The notes under the pieces are model-generated. The model worked only from the letters and a program-made list of their open reading frames with translations, had not been told where the DNA came from and did no database searches. DNA of 32,998 nucleotides from Thalassobaculaceae bacterium. GTDB taxonomy: Bacteria > Pseudomonadota > Alphaproteobacteria > Thalassobaculales > Thalassobaculaceae. Shown here one piece after another: positions 1 through 7,606 of this stretch (positions are counted from its first letter, which is position 1; each line of letters begins with the position of its first letter). Made by a program: the position numbers and the translations under genes. The stretch covers positions 1 to 32,998 of the forward strand of contig JARGOG010000049.1 in the NCBI GenBank assembly GCA_029212785.1. Direction: 5' to 3'.

Positions 1-465
1 CATCTCGTAGTGCGGGATGCCGTCCTCGTCATACGGCCCGTTCACGGCCACGTATCCCAGGGCCTCGTAAAACGCCTTGAGGTAGCCCTGTCCGTTCAGC
101 CGGACCGCCGGGGTGGCGAAGGTCGCCGCCGAGAAGCGATGGCATTCCTGCATCAGCAGGCGACCAATCCCGCGCCCGCGCGCCGCCGCCGTGGTCAGGA
201 CGCGGCCGACCGCCGGCTCGTCGTAATAGTCGCCGGGCGCGAACAGCCGCGCATAGGCCAACAGCACGCCGTCGCCGGGGTGGCCGTCATAGCCCAGCAG
301 ATGCAGCGCCTTTGGATCCTTGCCGTCGATCTCCGGATAGGGGCAGGCCTGCTCGACCACGAAGATGTCGACCCGTGCCTTCAGGATCGCATAGACCTGA
401 TCGCGATCGAGTTGGTCCCAGCGATGCCAGCGCCAGGTCACCAGCGGCAGATCGAGCGCCGTCAT
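1..465 (-). CDS. ElaA-like GNAT N-acetyltransferase (3' end cut by window)
   Basis: The 155 codons seen here read as a GNAT-fold acetyltransferase of the ElaA type. The N-terminal part has the ElaA pattern of a 'VFVVEQ'-like strand (IFVVEQACPYPEIDG, about residues 34-48). The acetyl-CoA loop is seen as RGRGIGRLLM (about residues 93-102), and the C-terminal region has YLKAFYEALGY and EEDGIPH-like YDEDGIPHYEM. E. coli ElaA is about 153 residues, so the protein must be almost complete, although no stop codon is seen before the edge. The ATG overlaps the stop of the upstream deacetylase gene as ATGA (462-465), so the two are probably translated in a coupled way. The substrate is unknown; the family is usually annotated as acetyltransferase only by fold. 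Confidence 0.85.
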   Translation of the reverse strand, partial: MTALDLPLVTWRWHRWDQLDRDQVYAILKARVDIFVVEQACPYPEIDGKDPKALHLLGYDGHPGDGVLLAYARLFAPGDYYDEPAVGRVLTTAAARGRGIGRLLMQECHRFSAATFATPAVRLNGQGYLKAFYEALGYVAVNGPYDEDGIPHYEM

Positions 466-1571
466 GGCCGGCTCGCCTGTTGGGTCGACAGCCCCTGGCG
501 GACGTCCAGGATCGCGGTCAGCGGCACCAGCACGAAGCCCGCCGCGCGGGCCTTGGGGATCCAGGCTTCCAGCACGTTCAGGGTGGCATCGCGCGGATGG
601 CCGATGGCGATCGCGGTACCGGTCTTGCGGGCAACCTTCTCGGTCTGCGCGAGCCGCAGTTCCACCTCGGCGGCGGTGTCGGTGTTGTCCAGGAATACGT
701 CGCGGGTCGTGGTCGGCACCCCGAAGGAGGCGACCGTGGACGCCGCCACGCTCTTCGGCGAGGTCAGGCTGTCGAGGAACATCAGGCCGCGGTCGCGCAG
801 CCCCTCCGCCACCAGTCTCATGCCCTCCTCACTCTCGGTGAACAGACTGCCCATGTGGTTGTTGATGCCGACATAGCCGGAAAACCGCGCCAGGTCCCAG
901 TCGAGGCGGCTCAGCACCTCAATGGCGCCGAGCCGCATGTCCAAGGCGTTAGGACCCGGATCGGCATCCGCGCCATGCGGCTGCATGGGGATATGGACCA
1001 GCAGCTCGTGGCCCGCCTGACGCGCCTCGGCGGTCTGCGCCTCGAGCCCGTCGGCATAGGGCAGAAAGGCGAGCGTGACCGGCGCCGGCAGCAACACGGC
1101 ACGCCGCGAGCGCCGCGTATCGATGCCGAGATCGTCCAGCACGATGGCGATCAGCGGAGCGCCACTGGACGTGTCGGCGGCGACGGCATACCGCCGCCAG
1201 GCCGGAAAGTCCTGGGGCGCCGGAGGCGCGGCTGCGACGGTCGGCGGGGGTGCCTCGGCCTGCTTCATCGCCGCGACAGCCTTTGCCATCTTCGGCAGTG
1301 GGATATCGCGCGGGGCTTGGACGGTCTTCGACTGGGGTGCATGGGACGGCTTCGGGGCGGCCTGTTGCGCCGGTGCCGGCGCGGATGCCGCGCGACTCGC
1401 GACGCCGGTCGGTGCGGACCCGCCGCCGGCAATCCAGGCGCCGACGCCGATACCACCACCGAACAGCGCGCCGGCGACGATCACCGCCAGGGTGGCGCGT
1501 AACAGGATTCCGCGCACCGGTGTGCCCGCCTTCTTGCCGCCGCGATTGGCCCTCTTGCGTTGCGCCGCCAT
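462..1571 (-). CDS. Divergent polysaccharide deacetylase family protein (YibQ-like), membrane-anchored
   Basis: 369 residues. A basic N-terminus (about residues 1-20, rich in K and R) is followed by one hydrophobic segment (about 22-48), then an Ala/Pro-rich linker to about residue 130. This fits a single inner-membrane anchor with a periplasmic domain. The C-terminal two thirds match the divergent polysaccharide deacetylase family (DUF610, YibQ): IAIVLDDLGID, HELLVHIPMQP, GINNHMGS, MFLDS and AIAIGHP occur in the expected order. NodB-like deacetylases use Asp and His residues in equivalent strands, but activity of this divergent branch is poorly established, so a role in cell-wall glycan turnover is inference. 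The gene is divergent from trpG across an 89-bp gap and overlaps the acetyltransferase start by 4 nt. No strong ribosome binding site precedes the ATG. Confidence 0.85.
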   Translation of the reverse strand: MAAQRKRANRGGKKAGTPVRGILLRATLAVIVAGALFGGGIGVGAWIAGGGSAPTGVASRAASAPAPAQQAAPKPSHAPQSKTVQAPRDIPLPKMAKAVAAMKQAEAPPPTVAAAPPAPQDFPAWRRYAVAADTSSGAPLIAIVLDDLGIDTRRSRRAVLLPAPVTLAFLPYADGLEAQTAEARQAGHELLVHIPMQPHGADADPGPNALDMRLGAIEVLSRLDWDLARFSGYVGINNHMGSLFTESEEGMRLVAEGLRDRGLMFLDSLTSPKSVAASTVASFGVPTTTRDVFLDNTDTAAEVELRLAQTEKVARKTGTAIAIGHPRDATLNVLEAWIPKARAAGFVLVPLTAILDVRQGLSTQQASRP

Positions 1572-1660
1572 GCTAGCCGCTTCTCTGCCGGTGCCGGGGT
1601 TGATAAGGTAGCATGCAACGGCTATTCCGCTACATAAACAACCGTCTCCAAGCGATTGAA

Positions 1661-2293
1661 ATGTTTCTGCTGATCGATAACTACGACAGCTTCACCTACA
1701 ACCTCTACCACTTCCTCGGGGAGTTGGGTGCGCGGTTCGAGGTGCGGCGGAACGACAAGATCACCGTGGACGAGATCATCGCCCTCAACCCCGAAGGCAT
1801 CGTGATCTCCCCCGGCCCCTGCGATCCGGACCGGGCGGGCATCTGCCTGGAACTGGTGGAGCGCTGTGCGGCGACCATCCCGATGCTGGGCGTCTGCCTC
1901 GGCCATCAGACCATGGGCCAGGCCTTCGGCGGCAAGGTCACCCGGGCACCGGTGCCGATGCATGGCAAGGTCTCCGAGGTGCATCACGATGGCACCGGCG
2001 TGTTCGCGGGCCTGCCCTCGCCGTTCGAGGTGACGCGGTACCATTCGCTGATCGTCCCCTCCGAAGGCTGGCCGGAGGTGCTGGAGAAGACCGCCTGGAC
2101 CGAGGACGGCATCGTCATGGGGCTGAAGCATCGCGACTACCCCTGTTACGGCGTGCAGTTCCACCCGGAGAGCATCGCCTCCCAGCATGGCCACCGCATG
2201 CTGGCCAATTTCCTGCGCCTCGCCGGCTTCAACGGCGAACCGATCCAGCCGATCGAGGAAATCGAGGCGCGGTTGCAGAGAACCGGGGCATGA
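1661..2293 (+). CDS. trpG: Anthranilate synthase component II / glutamine amidotransferase
   Basis: 210 residues, the usual length for TrpG/PabA. The enzyme hydrolyses glutamine and passes ammonia to TrpE (or PabB) for anthranilate (or aminodeoxychorismate) synthesis. The class I amidotransferase triad is visible: Cys79 in GVCLGHQ, and His168 and Glu170 in FHPES. The N-terminus [15 protein letters not shown] is typical and sets the start at 1661; an in-frame ATG at 1613 would add 16 residues not found in the family. No clear Shine-Dalgarno sequence precedes 1661. The stop overlaps the trpD start (ATGA, 2290-2293). No trpE partner lies upstream; the neighbour there is divergent. The protein therefore pairs with a synthase encoded elsewhere and may serve both tryptophan and folate synthesis. 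Confidence 0.95.
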   Translation: MFLLIDNYDSFTYNLYHFLGELGARFEVRRNDKITVDEIIALNPEGIVISPGPCDPDRAGICLELVERCAATIPMLGVCLGHQTMGQAFGGKVTRAPVPMHGKVSEVHHDGTGVFAGLPSPFEVTRYHSLIVPSEGWPEVLEKTAWTEDGIVMGLKHRDYPCYGVQFHPESIASQHGHRMLANFLRLAGFNGEPIQPIEEIEARLQRTGA

Positions 2294-3321
2294 GCGGCGA
2301 CCTGGCGGACATGAAAGCGCTGATCGCCCACGCCGCGACCGGTGCCCCCCTGTCCGAACAGCAGGCCGAAAGCGCCTTCGACATCATCATGTCGGGCAAT
2401 GCGACCCCGGCGCAGGTCGGCGGCTTCCTGATGGCTCTGCGCGTGCGCGGCGAGACGGTCGAGGAGATCACCGGGGCGGCGCGCACCATGCGGGCCAAGG
2501 CGCTGAAGATCGAGGTGCCGGCCGACGCCATGGACAATGTCGGCACCGGCGGCGACGGGGCCAAGACCTATAACATCTCGACCGCCGCCTCCTTCGTGAT
2601 CGCCGGCGCCGGCGTGCCGGTCGCCAAACACGGCAACCGGGCGCTGTCGTCGCGCTCCGGGGCGGCCGACGTGCTGACCCATCTGGGCGTGAACACCGAC
2701 TGCGACATGGCGCTGGTGAAGCAGGCGATCGACGAGGTCGGCATCTGCTTCCTGATGGCGCCCCGCCACCACAGCGCCATGCGCCACGTGGCCGGCCCGC
2801 GTGTGGAGCTCGGCACCCGGACCCTGTTCAACATTCTGGGCCCCCTGTCCAATCCGGGCATGGTGAAGACCCAGCTCGTCGGCACCTTCTCCAAGGATTG
2901 GGTGGTGCCGATGGCGGAAACCCTCGGCAAGCTCGGCTCGACCCGCGCCTGGGTGGTGCATGGCGACGGATTGGACGAGCTGACCCTGTCCGGGACGACC
3001 CACGTGGCGAGCCTGCAGGACGACAGGATCGAGACCTTCGAGGTAACACCGGAGGATGCCGGGCTGACGCGGGCGCCGATCGAGGCCGTGCGCGGCGGAG
3101 ATCCGGCGGAGAACGCGGTCGCCCTGCGCGCGGTGCTGGAAGGCGCGCCGGGGGCCTATCGCGACATCGTGCTGCTGAACGCCGGCGCCGCGCTGATCGT
3201 GGCCGGCAAGGCCGCGACCCTGAAGGAAGGCGCCGACCTGGCCGCCGAGACCATCGACAGCGGCAAGGCCAAGGCGAAACTCGACGCGCTGATCGAGATG
3301 ACCAATCGGAAGACCGCCTGA
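2290..3321 (+). CDS. trpD: Anthranilate phosphoribosyltransferase
   Basis: 343 residues, normal length. It joins anthranilate to phosphoribosyl pyrophosphate, the second step of the tryptophan branch. The glycine-rich PRPP loop GTGGDG is at residues 85-90, followed by the [11 protein letters not shown] helix. The anthranilate/PRPP segment [17 protein letters not shown] is at about 113-129, and the [16 protein letters not shown] region follows near residue 157. These are the family hallmarks in the right order. The ATG start overlaps the trpG stop by 4 nt, and its TGA shares one base with the trpC ATG (TGATG at 3319-3323), so the three genes are translationally coupled. Confidence 0.97.
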   Translation: MSGDLADMKALIAHAATGAPLSEQQAESAFDIIMSGNATPAQVGGFLMALRVRGETVEEITGAARTMRAKALKIEVPADAMDNVGTGGDGAKTYNISTAASFVIAGAGVPVAKHGNRALSSRSGAADVLTHLGVNTDCDMALVKQAIDEVGICFLMAPRHHSAMRHVAGPRVELGTRTLFNILGPLSNPGMVKTQLVGTFSKDWVVPMAETLGKLGSTRAWVVHGDGLDELTLSGTTHVASLQDDRIETFEVTPEDAGLTRAPIEAVRGGDPAENAVALRAVLEGAPGAYRDIVLLNAGAALIVAGKAATLKEGADLAAETIDSGKAKAKLDALIEMTNRKTA

Positions 3322-4127
3322 TGCGTGATGTCCTGGCAGAGATCTGCGACCACAAGCGCAGTGAGATCGCCGCGCGCAAATCGGCCCGCACACTCGTCGA
3401 GCTGGAGCAGTTGGCGGCGGCGGCATCGACGCCGCGCGGCTTCGCCAAGGCGCTGCAGGCCGCGTCCAAGACCGGCTACGGATTGATCGCGGAGATCAAG
3501 AAGGCGTCGCCGTCGAAGGGGTTGATCCGCGCGGATTTCGACCCGCCCGCCCTCGCCCGCGCCTATGCGGATGGCGGCGCGACCTGCCTCTCGGTGCTGA
3601 CGGACGAGAAGTATTTCCAGGGCAGCGACGCCTTTCTGGAAGCGGCGCGCGCGTCGGTGGAGCTGCCGGCCCTGCGCAAGGACTTCATGCTCGATCCCTA
3701 CCAGATCGTGGAGGCGCGGGCGCTGGGTGCCGATTGCATTCTGCTGATCATGGCGGCATTGGACGACGCTTTGGCCGCCGAGCTGGAGAGCGCCGCCGCC
3801 GGCCTCGGCATGGACGTGCTGGTGGAGGTGCATGACGCCGCCGAGTTGGAGCGGGCGCTGAAGCTCTCTTCGCCGCTGATCGGGGTGAACAACCGCAACC
3901 TCAAGACCATGACCACCGACTTGGCCACGGCCGAAGCGCTGGCGCCGATGGTGCCCGAAGACCGCACGCTGATTGCCGAGAGCGGGCTGTTCACGCCGGA
4001 CGATCTCGGCCGGATGGCGCGGATCGGCGCGCGCTGCTTCCTGATCGGCGAGTCGCTGATGCGTCAGGACGACGTGGCGGCGGCGACCCGGACCCTCCTG
4101 GCGGATCCCCTTCCCGCCGTCGCCTGA
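3321..4127 (+). CDS. trpC: Indole-3-glycerol phosphate synthase
   Basis: 268 residues, monofunctional form (not fused to TrpF). It closes the pyrrole ring of carboxyphenylamino-deoxyribulose phosphate to give indole-3-glycerol phosphate. The (beta/alpha)8 barrel signatures are all present: [12 protein letters not shown] (about residues 56-67) with the catalytic lysine, LRKDFM (118-123), VEVHD (168-172), GVNNRNL (188-194) and IAESG near residue 222. The open frame extends far upstream inside trpD, but the ATG at 3321 gives the conserved N-terminus [13 protein letters not shown] and sits one base into the trpD stop. An 18-bp gap separates it from moaC. Confidence 0.97.
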   Translation: MRDVLAEICDHKRSEIAARKSARTLVELEQLAAAASTPRGFAKALQAASKTGYGLIAEIKKASPSKGLIRADFDPPALARAYADGGATCLSVLTDEKYFQGSDAFLEAARASVELPALRKDFMLDPYQIVEARALGADCILLIMAALDDALAAELESAAAGLGMDVLVEVHDAAELERALKLSSPLIGVNNRNLKTMTTDLATAEALAPMVPEDRTLIAESGLFTPDDLGRMARIGARCFLIGESLMRQDDVAAATRTLLADPLPAVA

Positions 4128-4145
4128 ACCACGAGCCGAACCAAG

Positions 4146-4622
4146 ATGAGCGATTTCACGCATTTCGACGCGACCGGCAAGGCGCACATGGTCGATGTCG
4201 GCGGCAAGGAAGAGACCGAACGGGTGGCGACCGCCCGCGGTTCCGTCTTCGCGACGCCGGAGACCATCGCCCTGATCCGTGACGGTGGGGTGAAGAAGGG
4301 CGACGTGCTGTCGGTCGCCCGCCTCGCCGGCATCATGGGGGCCAAGCGCACCCCGGACCTGATCCCGCTCTGCCACCCGCTGGCGCTGACGTCAGTCAAG
4401 GTCGCGCTGACCATCGACGAGGCGCGGGACGCGGTGGACATCGAGGCGACCTGCAAGCTGAAGGGCCGCACCGGCGTCGAGATGGAGGCGCTGACCGCGG
4501 TCTCGATCGCCGCCCTGACCGTCTACGACATGGCCAAGGCCGTCGATAAGGCGATGCGGATCGGCGATATCCGTCTCGTCGCCAAGTCCGGCGGAAAGTC
4601 CGGAGATTTCAAGGGTGAGTGA
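4146..4622 (+). CDS. moaC: Cyclic pyranopterin monophosphate synthase (molybdopterin precursor)
   Basis: 158 residues, full length. MoaC converts the MoaA product into cyclic pyranopterin monophosphate in molybdenum cofactor synthesis. The key residues fall at almost the same numbers as in E. coli MoaC: Lys50/51 (GVKKGD), His77 in LCHPL, Glu112 and Glu114 in GVEMEAL, Asp128 and Lys131 in YDMAKAVDK. The usual Cys of YDMCKAVDK is Ala130 here, a position not thought to be catalytic. It follows trpC by 18 bp on the same strand and its last 8 nt overlap moeA. The trpC-moaC-moeA linkage recurs in alphaproteobacteria without an obvious biochemical link between the two pathways. Confidence 0.97.
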   Translation: MSDFTHFDATGKAHMVDVGGKEETERVATARGSVFATPETIALIRDGGVKKGDVLSVARLAGIMGAKRTPDLIPLCHPLALTSVKVALTIDEARDAVDIEATCKLKGRTGVEMEALTAVSIAALTVYDMAKAVDKAMRIGDIRLVAKSGGKSGDFKGE

Positions 4623-5868
4623 CGACCTGCTGCCGGTCGCCGACGCGCTGACGCGCATCCTGGCGGCGATGACGCCGATGCCGGCGGAGACCGTGGCGCT
4701 GACCGCCGCTCTCGGCCGGGTCACCGCCGAGCCGATCACCGCGCGCCGGACCCAACCGCCAGTCGATGTCTCCGCCATGGACGGTTATGCCGTGCGGTCC
4801 GAGGACGTGGCCCGCGTGCCCGCCACCCTGAAGCGGATCGGCGCCGCTCCCGCCGGTGGTGCCTTCGGCCGGACGGTCGGACCCGGAGACTGCGTGCGCA
4901 TCTTCACCGGCGGCCCGGTGCCCGCCGGCGCCGACGCCATCGTGATCCAGGAGGATGTCGACGCCGACAGCGAGGAGGACGGCGCCACCGTCATCGTGCG
5001 CGAAGGGGCTGCCGCCGGGACCTATATCCGCCCCGCCGGTCTCGACTTCCACGAAGGCGATCTCGGCATCGTCGCCGGACGGCGCCTGTCGGCCCGCGAT
5101 ATCGGCCTTGCCGCGACCATGAATGTTCCCTGGATTTCGGTGCGCAGACGCCCCCGCGTGGCCATCTTATCCACCGGCGACGAAATCGTCCGTCCGGGCG
5201 AGTTGACGGATCCGACTCGCATCGTTTCTTCAAATGCTTACGCCTTGGCGGCGGTCGTTCGGGCGGTCGGCGGAGAGCCGATCGATCTCGGCATCGCGCC
5301 GGACGACGAAGGCGCGCTTCGCCGGATCGCGGCCGGTGCCCGGGGCGCCGACATGCTGGTCACGACCGGCGGAGCATCGGTCGGGCGGCACGACCTTGTG
5401 CAGAAAGCCCTGGGCGACGGGGAGTTCGGCGCGGACGCGTTGGAGGTCGGCTTCTGGAAGATCGCGATGCGCCCTGGAAAGCCGTTGATCTTCGGTCGCT
5501 TCGCCGGTGTCCCGATGCTCGGACTCCCAGGGAATCCGGTATCCACGATGGTCTGCGCCACCGTCTTTCTCCGCCCGGCGATCGAGACCATGCTCGGGCT
5601 CACGGCGGTCGGTGCCCAGGAAGAGCCGGCGACCCTGGCGGTCGACCTAAAGGAGAACGACAGACGACAGGACTACGTCCGTGCGACTTGGGAGCGCGAC
5701 GACGGCGGCCGCCGGATCGTTCGCCCCTTCTCGCGCCAGGACAGCTCGATGATGTCACGCCTCGCCGCCGCCGATTGCTTGATCGTGCGGCCGGCTCACG
5801 ATCCGAGTCGCAAAGCCGGCGACAGCGTTCAGGTCCTCTGTCTCAACGGCGACTTCCTGTCCATTTAG
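4615..5868 (+). CDS. moeA: Molybdopterin molybdenumtransferase
   Basis: 417 residues, normal for MoeA, which inserts molybdate into adenylylated molybdopterin. Family motifs appear in order: VSAMDGYAV (about residues 52-60), ILSTGDEIV in the MogA-like domain, [21 protein letters not shown] and GLPGNPVS, followed by the C-terminal beta domain. The start is a GTG at 4615 inside the end of moaC (8-nt overlap); it gives [12 protein letters not shown], the expected N-terminus. MoeA works directly downstream of MoaC in the same pathway, so the pair is functionally consistent. The gene ends 151 bp before lexA, whose own promoter lies in that gap. Confidence 0.95.
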   Translation: MSDDLLPVADALTRILAAMTPMPAETVALTAALGRVTAEPITARRTQPPVDVSAMDGYAVRSEDVARVPATLKRIGAAPAGGAFGRTVGPGDCVRIFTGGPVPAGADAIVIQEDVDADSEEDGATVIVREGAAAGTYIRPAGLDFHEGDLGIVAGRRLSARDIGLAATMNVPWISVRRRPRVAILSTGDEIVRPGELTDPTRIVSSNAYALAAVVRAVGGEPIDLGIAPDDEGALRRIAAGARGADMLVTTGGASVGRHDLVQKALGDGEFGADALEVGFWKIAMRPGKPLIFGRFAGVPMLGLPGNPVSTMVCATVFLRPAIETMLGLTAVGAQEEPATLAVDLKENDRRQDYVRATWERDDGGRRIVRPFSRQDSSMMSRLAAADCLIVRPAHDPSRKAGDSVQVLCLNGDFLSI

Positions 5869-5897
5869 GCGAGTCGCCGCATTTACTGTCCCCCGAC

Positions 5898-5906
5898 TTA
5901 TCCACA
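5898..5906 (+). promoter_or_regulatory. Perfect DnaA-box nonamer upstream of lexA
   Basis: TTATCCACA matches the strict DnaA box consensus exactly. It lies in the moeA-lexA gap, 5 nt upstream of the proposed lexA -35 element. Binding by DnaA is inference; no cluster of boxes, DNA-unwinding element or origin-type gene is nearby, so this is not an origin. Confidence 0.5.
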
Positions 5907-5910
5907 GGCC

Positions 5911-5939
5911 TTGACCCGCCGGCGGATCAAAAGTAGAAC
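5911..5939 (+). promoter_or_regulatory. Proposed lexA promoter (-35 TTGACC, 17-bp spacer, -10 TAGAAC)
   Basis: A sigma70-type pair, TTGACC at 5911-5916 and TAGAAC at 5934-5939, is separated by the optimal 17 bp. Transcription would begin near 5946, immediately before the LexA box, about 75 nt upstream of the lexA ATG. This is a pattern match only, but its position relative to the operator makes sense. Confidence 0.5.
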
Positions 5940-5945
5940 ATCGGT

Positions 5946-5964
5946 GTTTGTACCACGTTTGTTC
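5946..5964 (+). promoter_or_regulatory. LexA operator (alphaproteobacterial SOS box, GTAC-N7-GTTC)
   Basis: Two direct repeats, GTTTGTAC (5946-5953) and GTTTGTTC (5957-5964), are 11 bp apart. The core, GTAC-N7-GTTC at 5950-5964, differs by one base from the GTTC-N7-GTTC direct repeat known as the LexA site of alphaproteobacteria. It overlaps the predicted transcription start of lexA, as expected for autorepression. Confidence 0.7.
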
Positions 5965-6019
5965 GCGACCGCGCCGGAGGCCTGCCGGCGCAAGGCGCGA
6001 CGGAAAGCCGAGGGACCCG

Positions 6020-6742
6020 ATGCTCACCCGCAAGCAGCACGAACTGCTCACGTTCATCCACAAGCGGCTTGAGGAAGGTGGGGTCTCCCCCTCGTTCGAC
6101 GAGATGAAGGAGGCGCTGAACCTCAAGTCGAAGTCGGGGATCCACCGGTTGATCACCGCCCTCGAGGAGCGTGGATTCATCCGCCGCCTGCCGCATCGGG
6201 CCCGCGCGCTGGAAGTGCTGAAACTTCCCGACGGCACCGGCGTGACCGCCGCCGCCGCGGAAACCGCACCGGAGATCCGCGGCTTCGCGCCGAACGTCAT
6301 CCCCGGAAACTTCCCGATGCGCAGCGGCGGGGGGCGCGAGCAACCGACGGAGAGCGATGGCGGCTTCGAGCTGCCGCTTTACGGCCGGATCGCCGCCGGC
6401 ACCGCGATCGAGGCGATCAGCGACCCGACCAGTTCGGTTTCCGTCCCGCTTTCCATGGTCGCTGGCGGCGAGCATTACGCGCTGGAAATCGCCGGTGATT
6501 CGATGATCGAGGACGGAATCTTCGACGGCGACACGGTCATCATTCGCCGCTGTGACACGGCCGAGAACGGATCCATCGTCGTCGCCTTGATCGACGAAAA
6601 GGAGGCGACGCTGAAGCGTCTGCGCCGCAAGGGCAATTCCGTCGCCCTGGAACCCGCGAACCACTCCTACAAGACGCAGATCTTCGGCCCGGACCGCGTG
6701 CGCATCCAGGGCCGTCTCGTCGGATTGATCAGAAATTACTGA
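6020..6742 (+). CDS. lexA: LexA repressor, SOS regulator with S24 autoprotease domain
   Basis: 240 residues, typical for alphaproteobacterial LexA (E. coli 202). Residues 1-65 form the winged helix-turn-helix ([36 protein letters not shown]). A long linker, about 70-115, accounts for the extra length. The scissile Ala126-Gly127 bond is in [10 protein letters not shown], the catalytic serine is Ser161 (AGDSM), and the lysine is Lys199 (ATLKRL). RecA-activated self-cleavage inactivates the repressor after DNA damage. An in-frame codon at 5948 would add 24 residues, but it lies inside the operator. The ATG at 6020 has GAGGGA just upstream and gives the conserved N-terminus. The gene converges with a small orphan gene, with a 30-bp gap. 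Confidence 0.97.
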   Translation: MLTRKQHELLTFIHKRLEEGGVSPSFDEMKEALNLKSKSGIHRLITALEERGFIRRLPHRARALEVLKLPDGTGVTAAAAETAPEIRGFAPNVIPGNFPMRSGGGREQPTESDGGFELPLYGRIAAGTAIEAISDPTSSVSVPLSMVAGGEHYALEIAGDSMIEDGIFDGDTVIIRRCDTAENGSIVVALIDEKEATLKRLRRKGNSVALEPANHSYKTQIFGPDRVRIQGRLVGLIRNY

Positions 6743-6758
6743 ACCCGGGTGATCCGTC

Positions 6759-6772
6759 GGGCCGGCGGGCCC
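6759..6772. terminator. Small hairpin in the convergent lexA/orphan gap
   Basis: GGGCC-GGCG-GGCCC forms a 5-bp GC stem exactly in the 30-bp gap between the two convergent stop codons. There is no T-run on either side, so a role as a bidirectional terminator is weakly supported. Confidence 0.25.
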
Positions 6773-7075
6773 TCAGGTGCTGGAGTGGACGAACAGATTG
6801 CTCCAGTCCACGCCCTGAGGCTCGGCCACCCGCTTGTCCTCGGACCGGCGCTTGTCGCGTTCGACATAGGCCCTGTCCATGGCGTTGGAGCGGATCTGCT
6901 TGCGGTTGGTCACGGAGATCTGGCCGAACAGGTTCGATGCCCAGCGTTCGCGCGCGGGGTTGTCGGTCGAGGCCGCCTGTTTGATCGCAATGTAGGCGAG
7001 GTTCTTCTTGCCGACGATTTCCGCAACGGAGTCAGCAAGGATTGCGAACGAGCATTCCCGAACCGGCATGCGCAT
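6773..7075 (-). CDS. Hypothetical protein, 100 residues, basic, between lexA and comEC
   Basis: I do not recognise this protein. The ATG at 7075 is favoured over the upstream in-frame codon at 7117 because AAAGGGG (7087-7081) lies 5 nt before it. The sequence has a mixed hydrophobic N-terminal third (ECSFAILADSVAEIVGKKNLAYIAIKQAAS), then a strongly charged helix-like tract (about residues 64-83, MDRAYVERDKRRSEDKR), and ends GVDWSNLFVHSST. There is no signal peptide or membrane segment. It is transcribed towards lexA from an AT-rich upstream region that is unusual in this window. The opposite-strand frame over the same bases lacks any protein-like features. Real coding potential is supported by the ribosome binding site and amino-acid make-up; the function is unknown. 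Confidence 0.65.
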   Translation of the reverse strand: MRMPVRECSFAILADSVAEIVGKKNLAYIAIKQAASTDNPARERWASNLFGQISVTNRKQIRSNAMDRAYVERDKRRSEDKRVAEPQGVDWSNLFVHSST

Positions 7076-7121
7076 TTCGGCCCCTTTCAGCACTCCAACA
7101 AATTCAATACATTGCATTTAA

Positions 7122-7160
7122 TCGATAAAGCGGCACTAAAACAGTGAAAAGTTTTATCGA
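7122..7160. repeat. Nested inverted repeat in the AT-rich region upstream of the orphan gene
   Basis: Outer arms TCGATAAA (7122-7129) and TTTATCGA (7153-7160) are perfect 8-bp inverted repeats. Inside them sits a second dyad, CACT (7134-7137) and AGTG (7143-7146), with loop AAAAC. It lies between the end of comEC and the start of the orphan gene, both on the minus strand. It could be an operator for the orphan gene or a terminator-like structure behind comEC. The flanking sequence is markedly richer in A and T than its neighbours. Confidence 0.5.
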
Positions 7161-7206
7161 AGCGTCATCAAAAGTCTAACCTGACAAAAATCGCTGCCGC
7201 CTGTTC

Positions 7207-7606
7207 CTAGCGCGCGCCTACGCCCAGAACCCAGGGACGGGCGCCGCGCCACCCTCCCACGGAGGCGACACGGGGGCCATCACTGGCAAGCCAGAAGGCA
7301 TGGGCGCCCATCTGCCAGAGGTCCGGGCGATGCACGACGATCCGAGGCCGATCGCAGGGCGTGCGGATCCGCACCACGGCAATCAGGACATCGGCTACCG
7401 CACAATCCTCCAGCGCCGCCTCGTGGGATGTCGCCAGCGCCAGCAGCAGGCCCTTGCGCCGCAGGGTGCAGCCGATGTCGTCGCAGGCAAGCGTTGGTGG
7501 CCCGGCCTGCCGCTCTCCGACCGGGTCCGCCCCATTCCCTGCCTCGTCCCAGGCCGTCAGCGTGACCGCGTCCTCCACCCCCCATCGCCGGGCCCACACG
7601 GAACGG
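7207..7606 (-). pseudogene. Out-of-frame C-terminal part of comEC
   Basis: In the frame next to the main comEC frame, this stretch reads [14 protein letters not shown], then LACDDIGCTLRRKGLLLALATS, EDCAVADVLIA, RIVVHRPDLWQMGAHAFWL and the stop at 7207. This is the normal end of alphaproteobacterial ComEC proteins (a paired-cysteine segment, then a 'D.WR.GAHA' motif). It is joined to the main frame by a net change of one base near 7595-7610; restoring one base at GTTCCGTG gives a continuous protein of about 739 residues. Either the gene is mutated in this strain or the sequence has a single-base error. Confidence 0.75.

Noticed and set aside
1600-1636. Possible trpG promoter (TTGATA at 1600, TACATA at 1631)
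   Set aside because: The spacer is 25 bp, far too long for a sigma70 promoter; no better pair was found.
5898-5964. Possible replication origin (DnaA box near an AT-containing region beside lexA)
   Set aside because: Only one box is present, with no cluster, no unwinding region and none of the usual origin neighbours (dnaA, hemE, parAB).
6749-7147. Plus-strand frame of 132 codons over the orphan gene
   Set aside because: No ribosome binding site, and it begins just after the lexA stop. The minus-strand frame has a good ribosome binding site at the matching distance.
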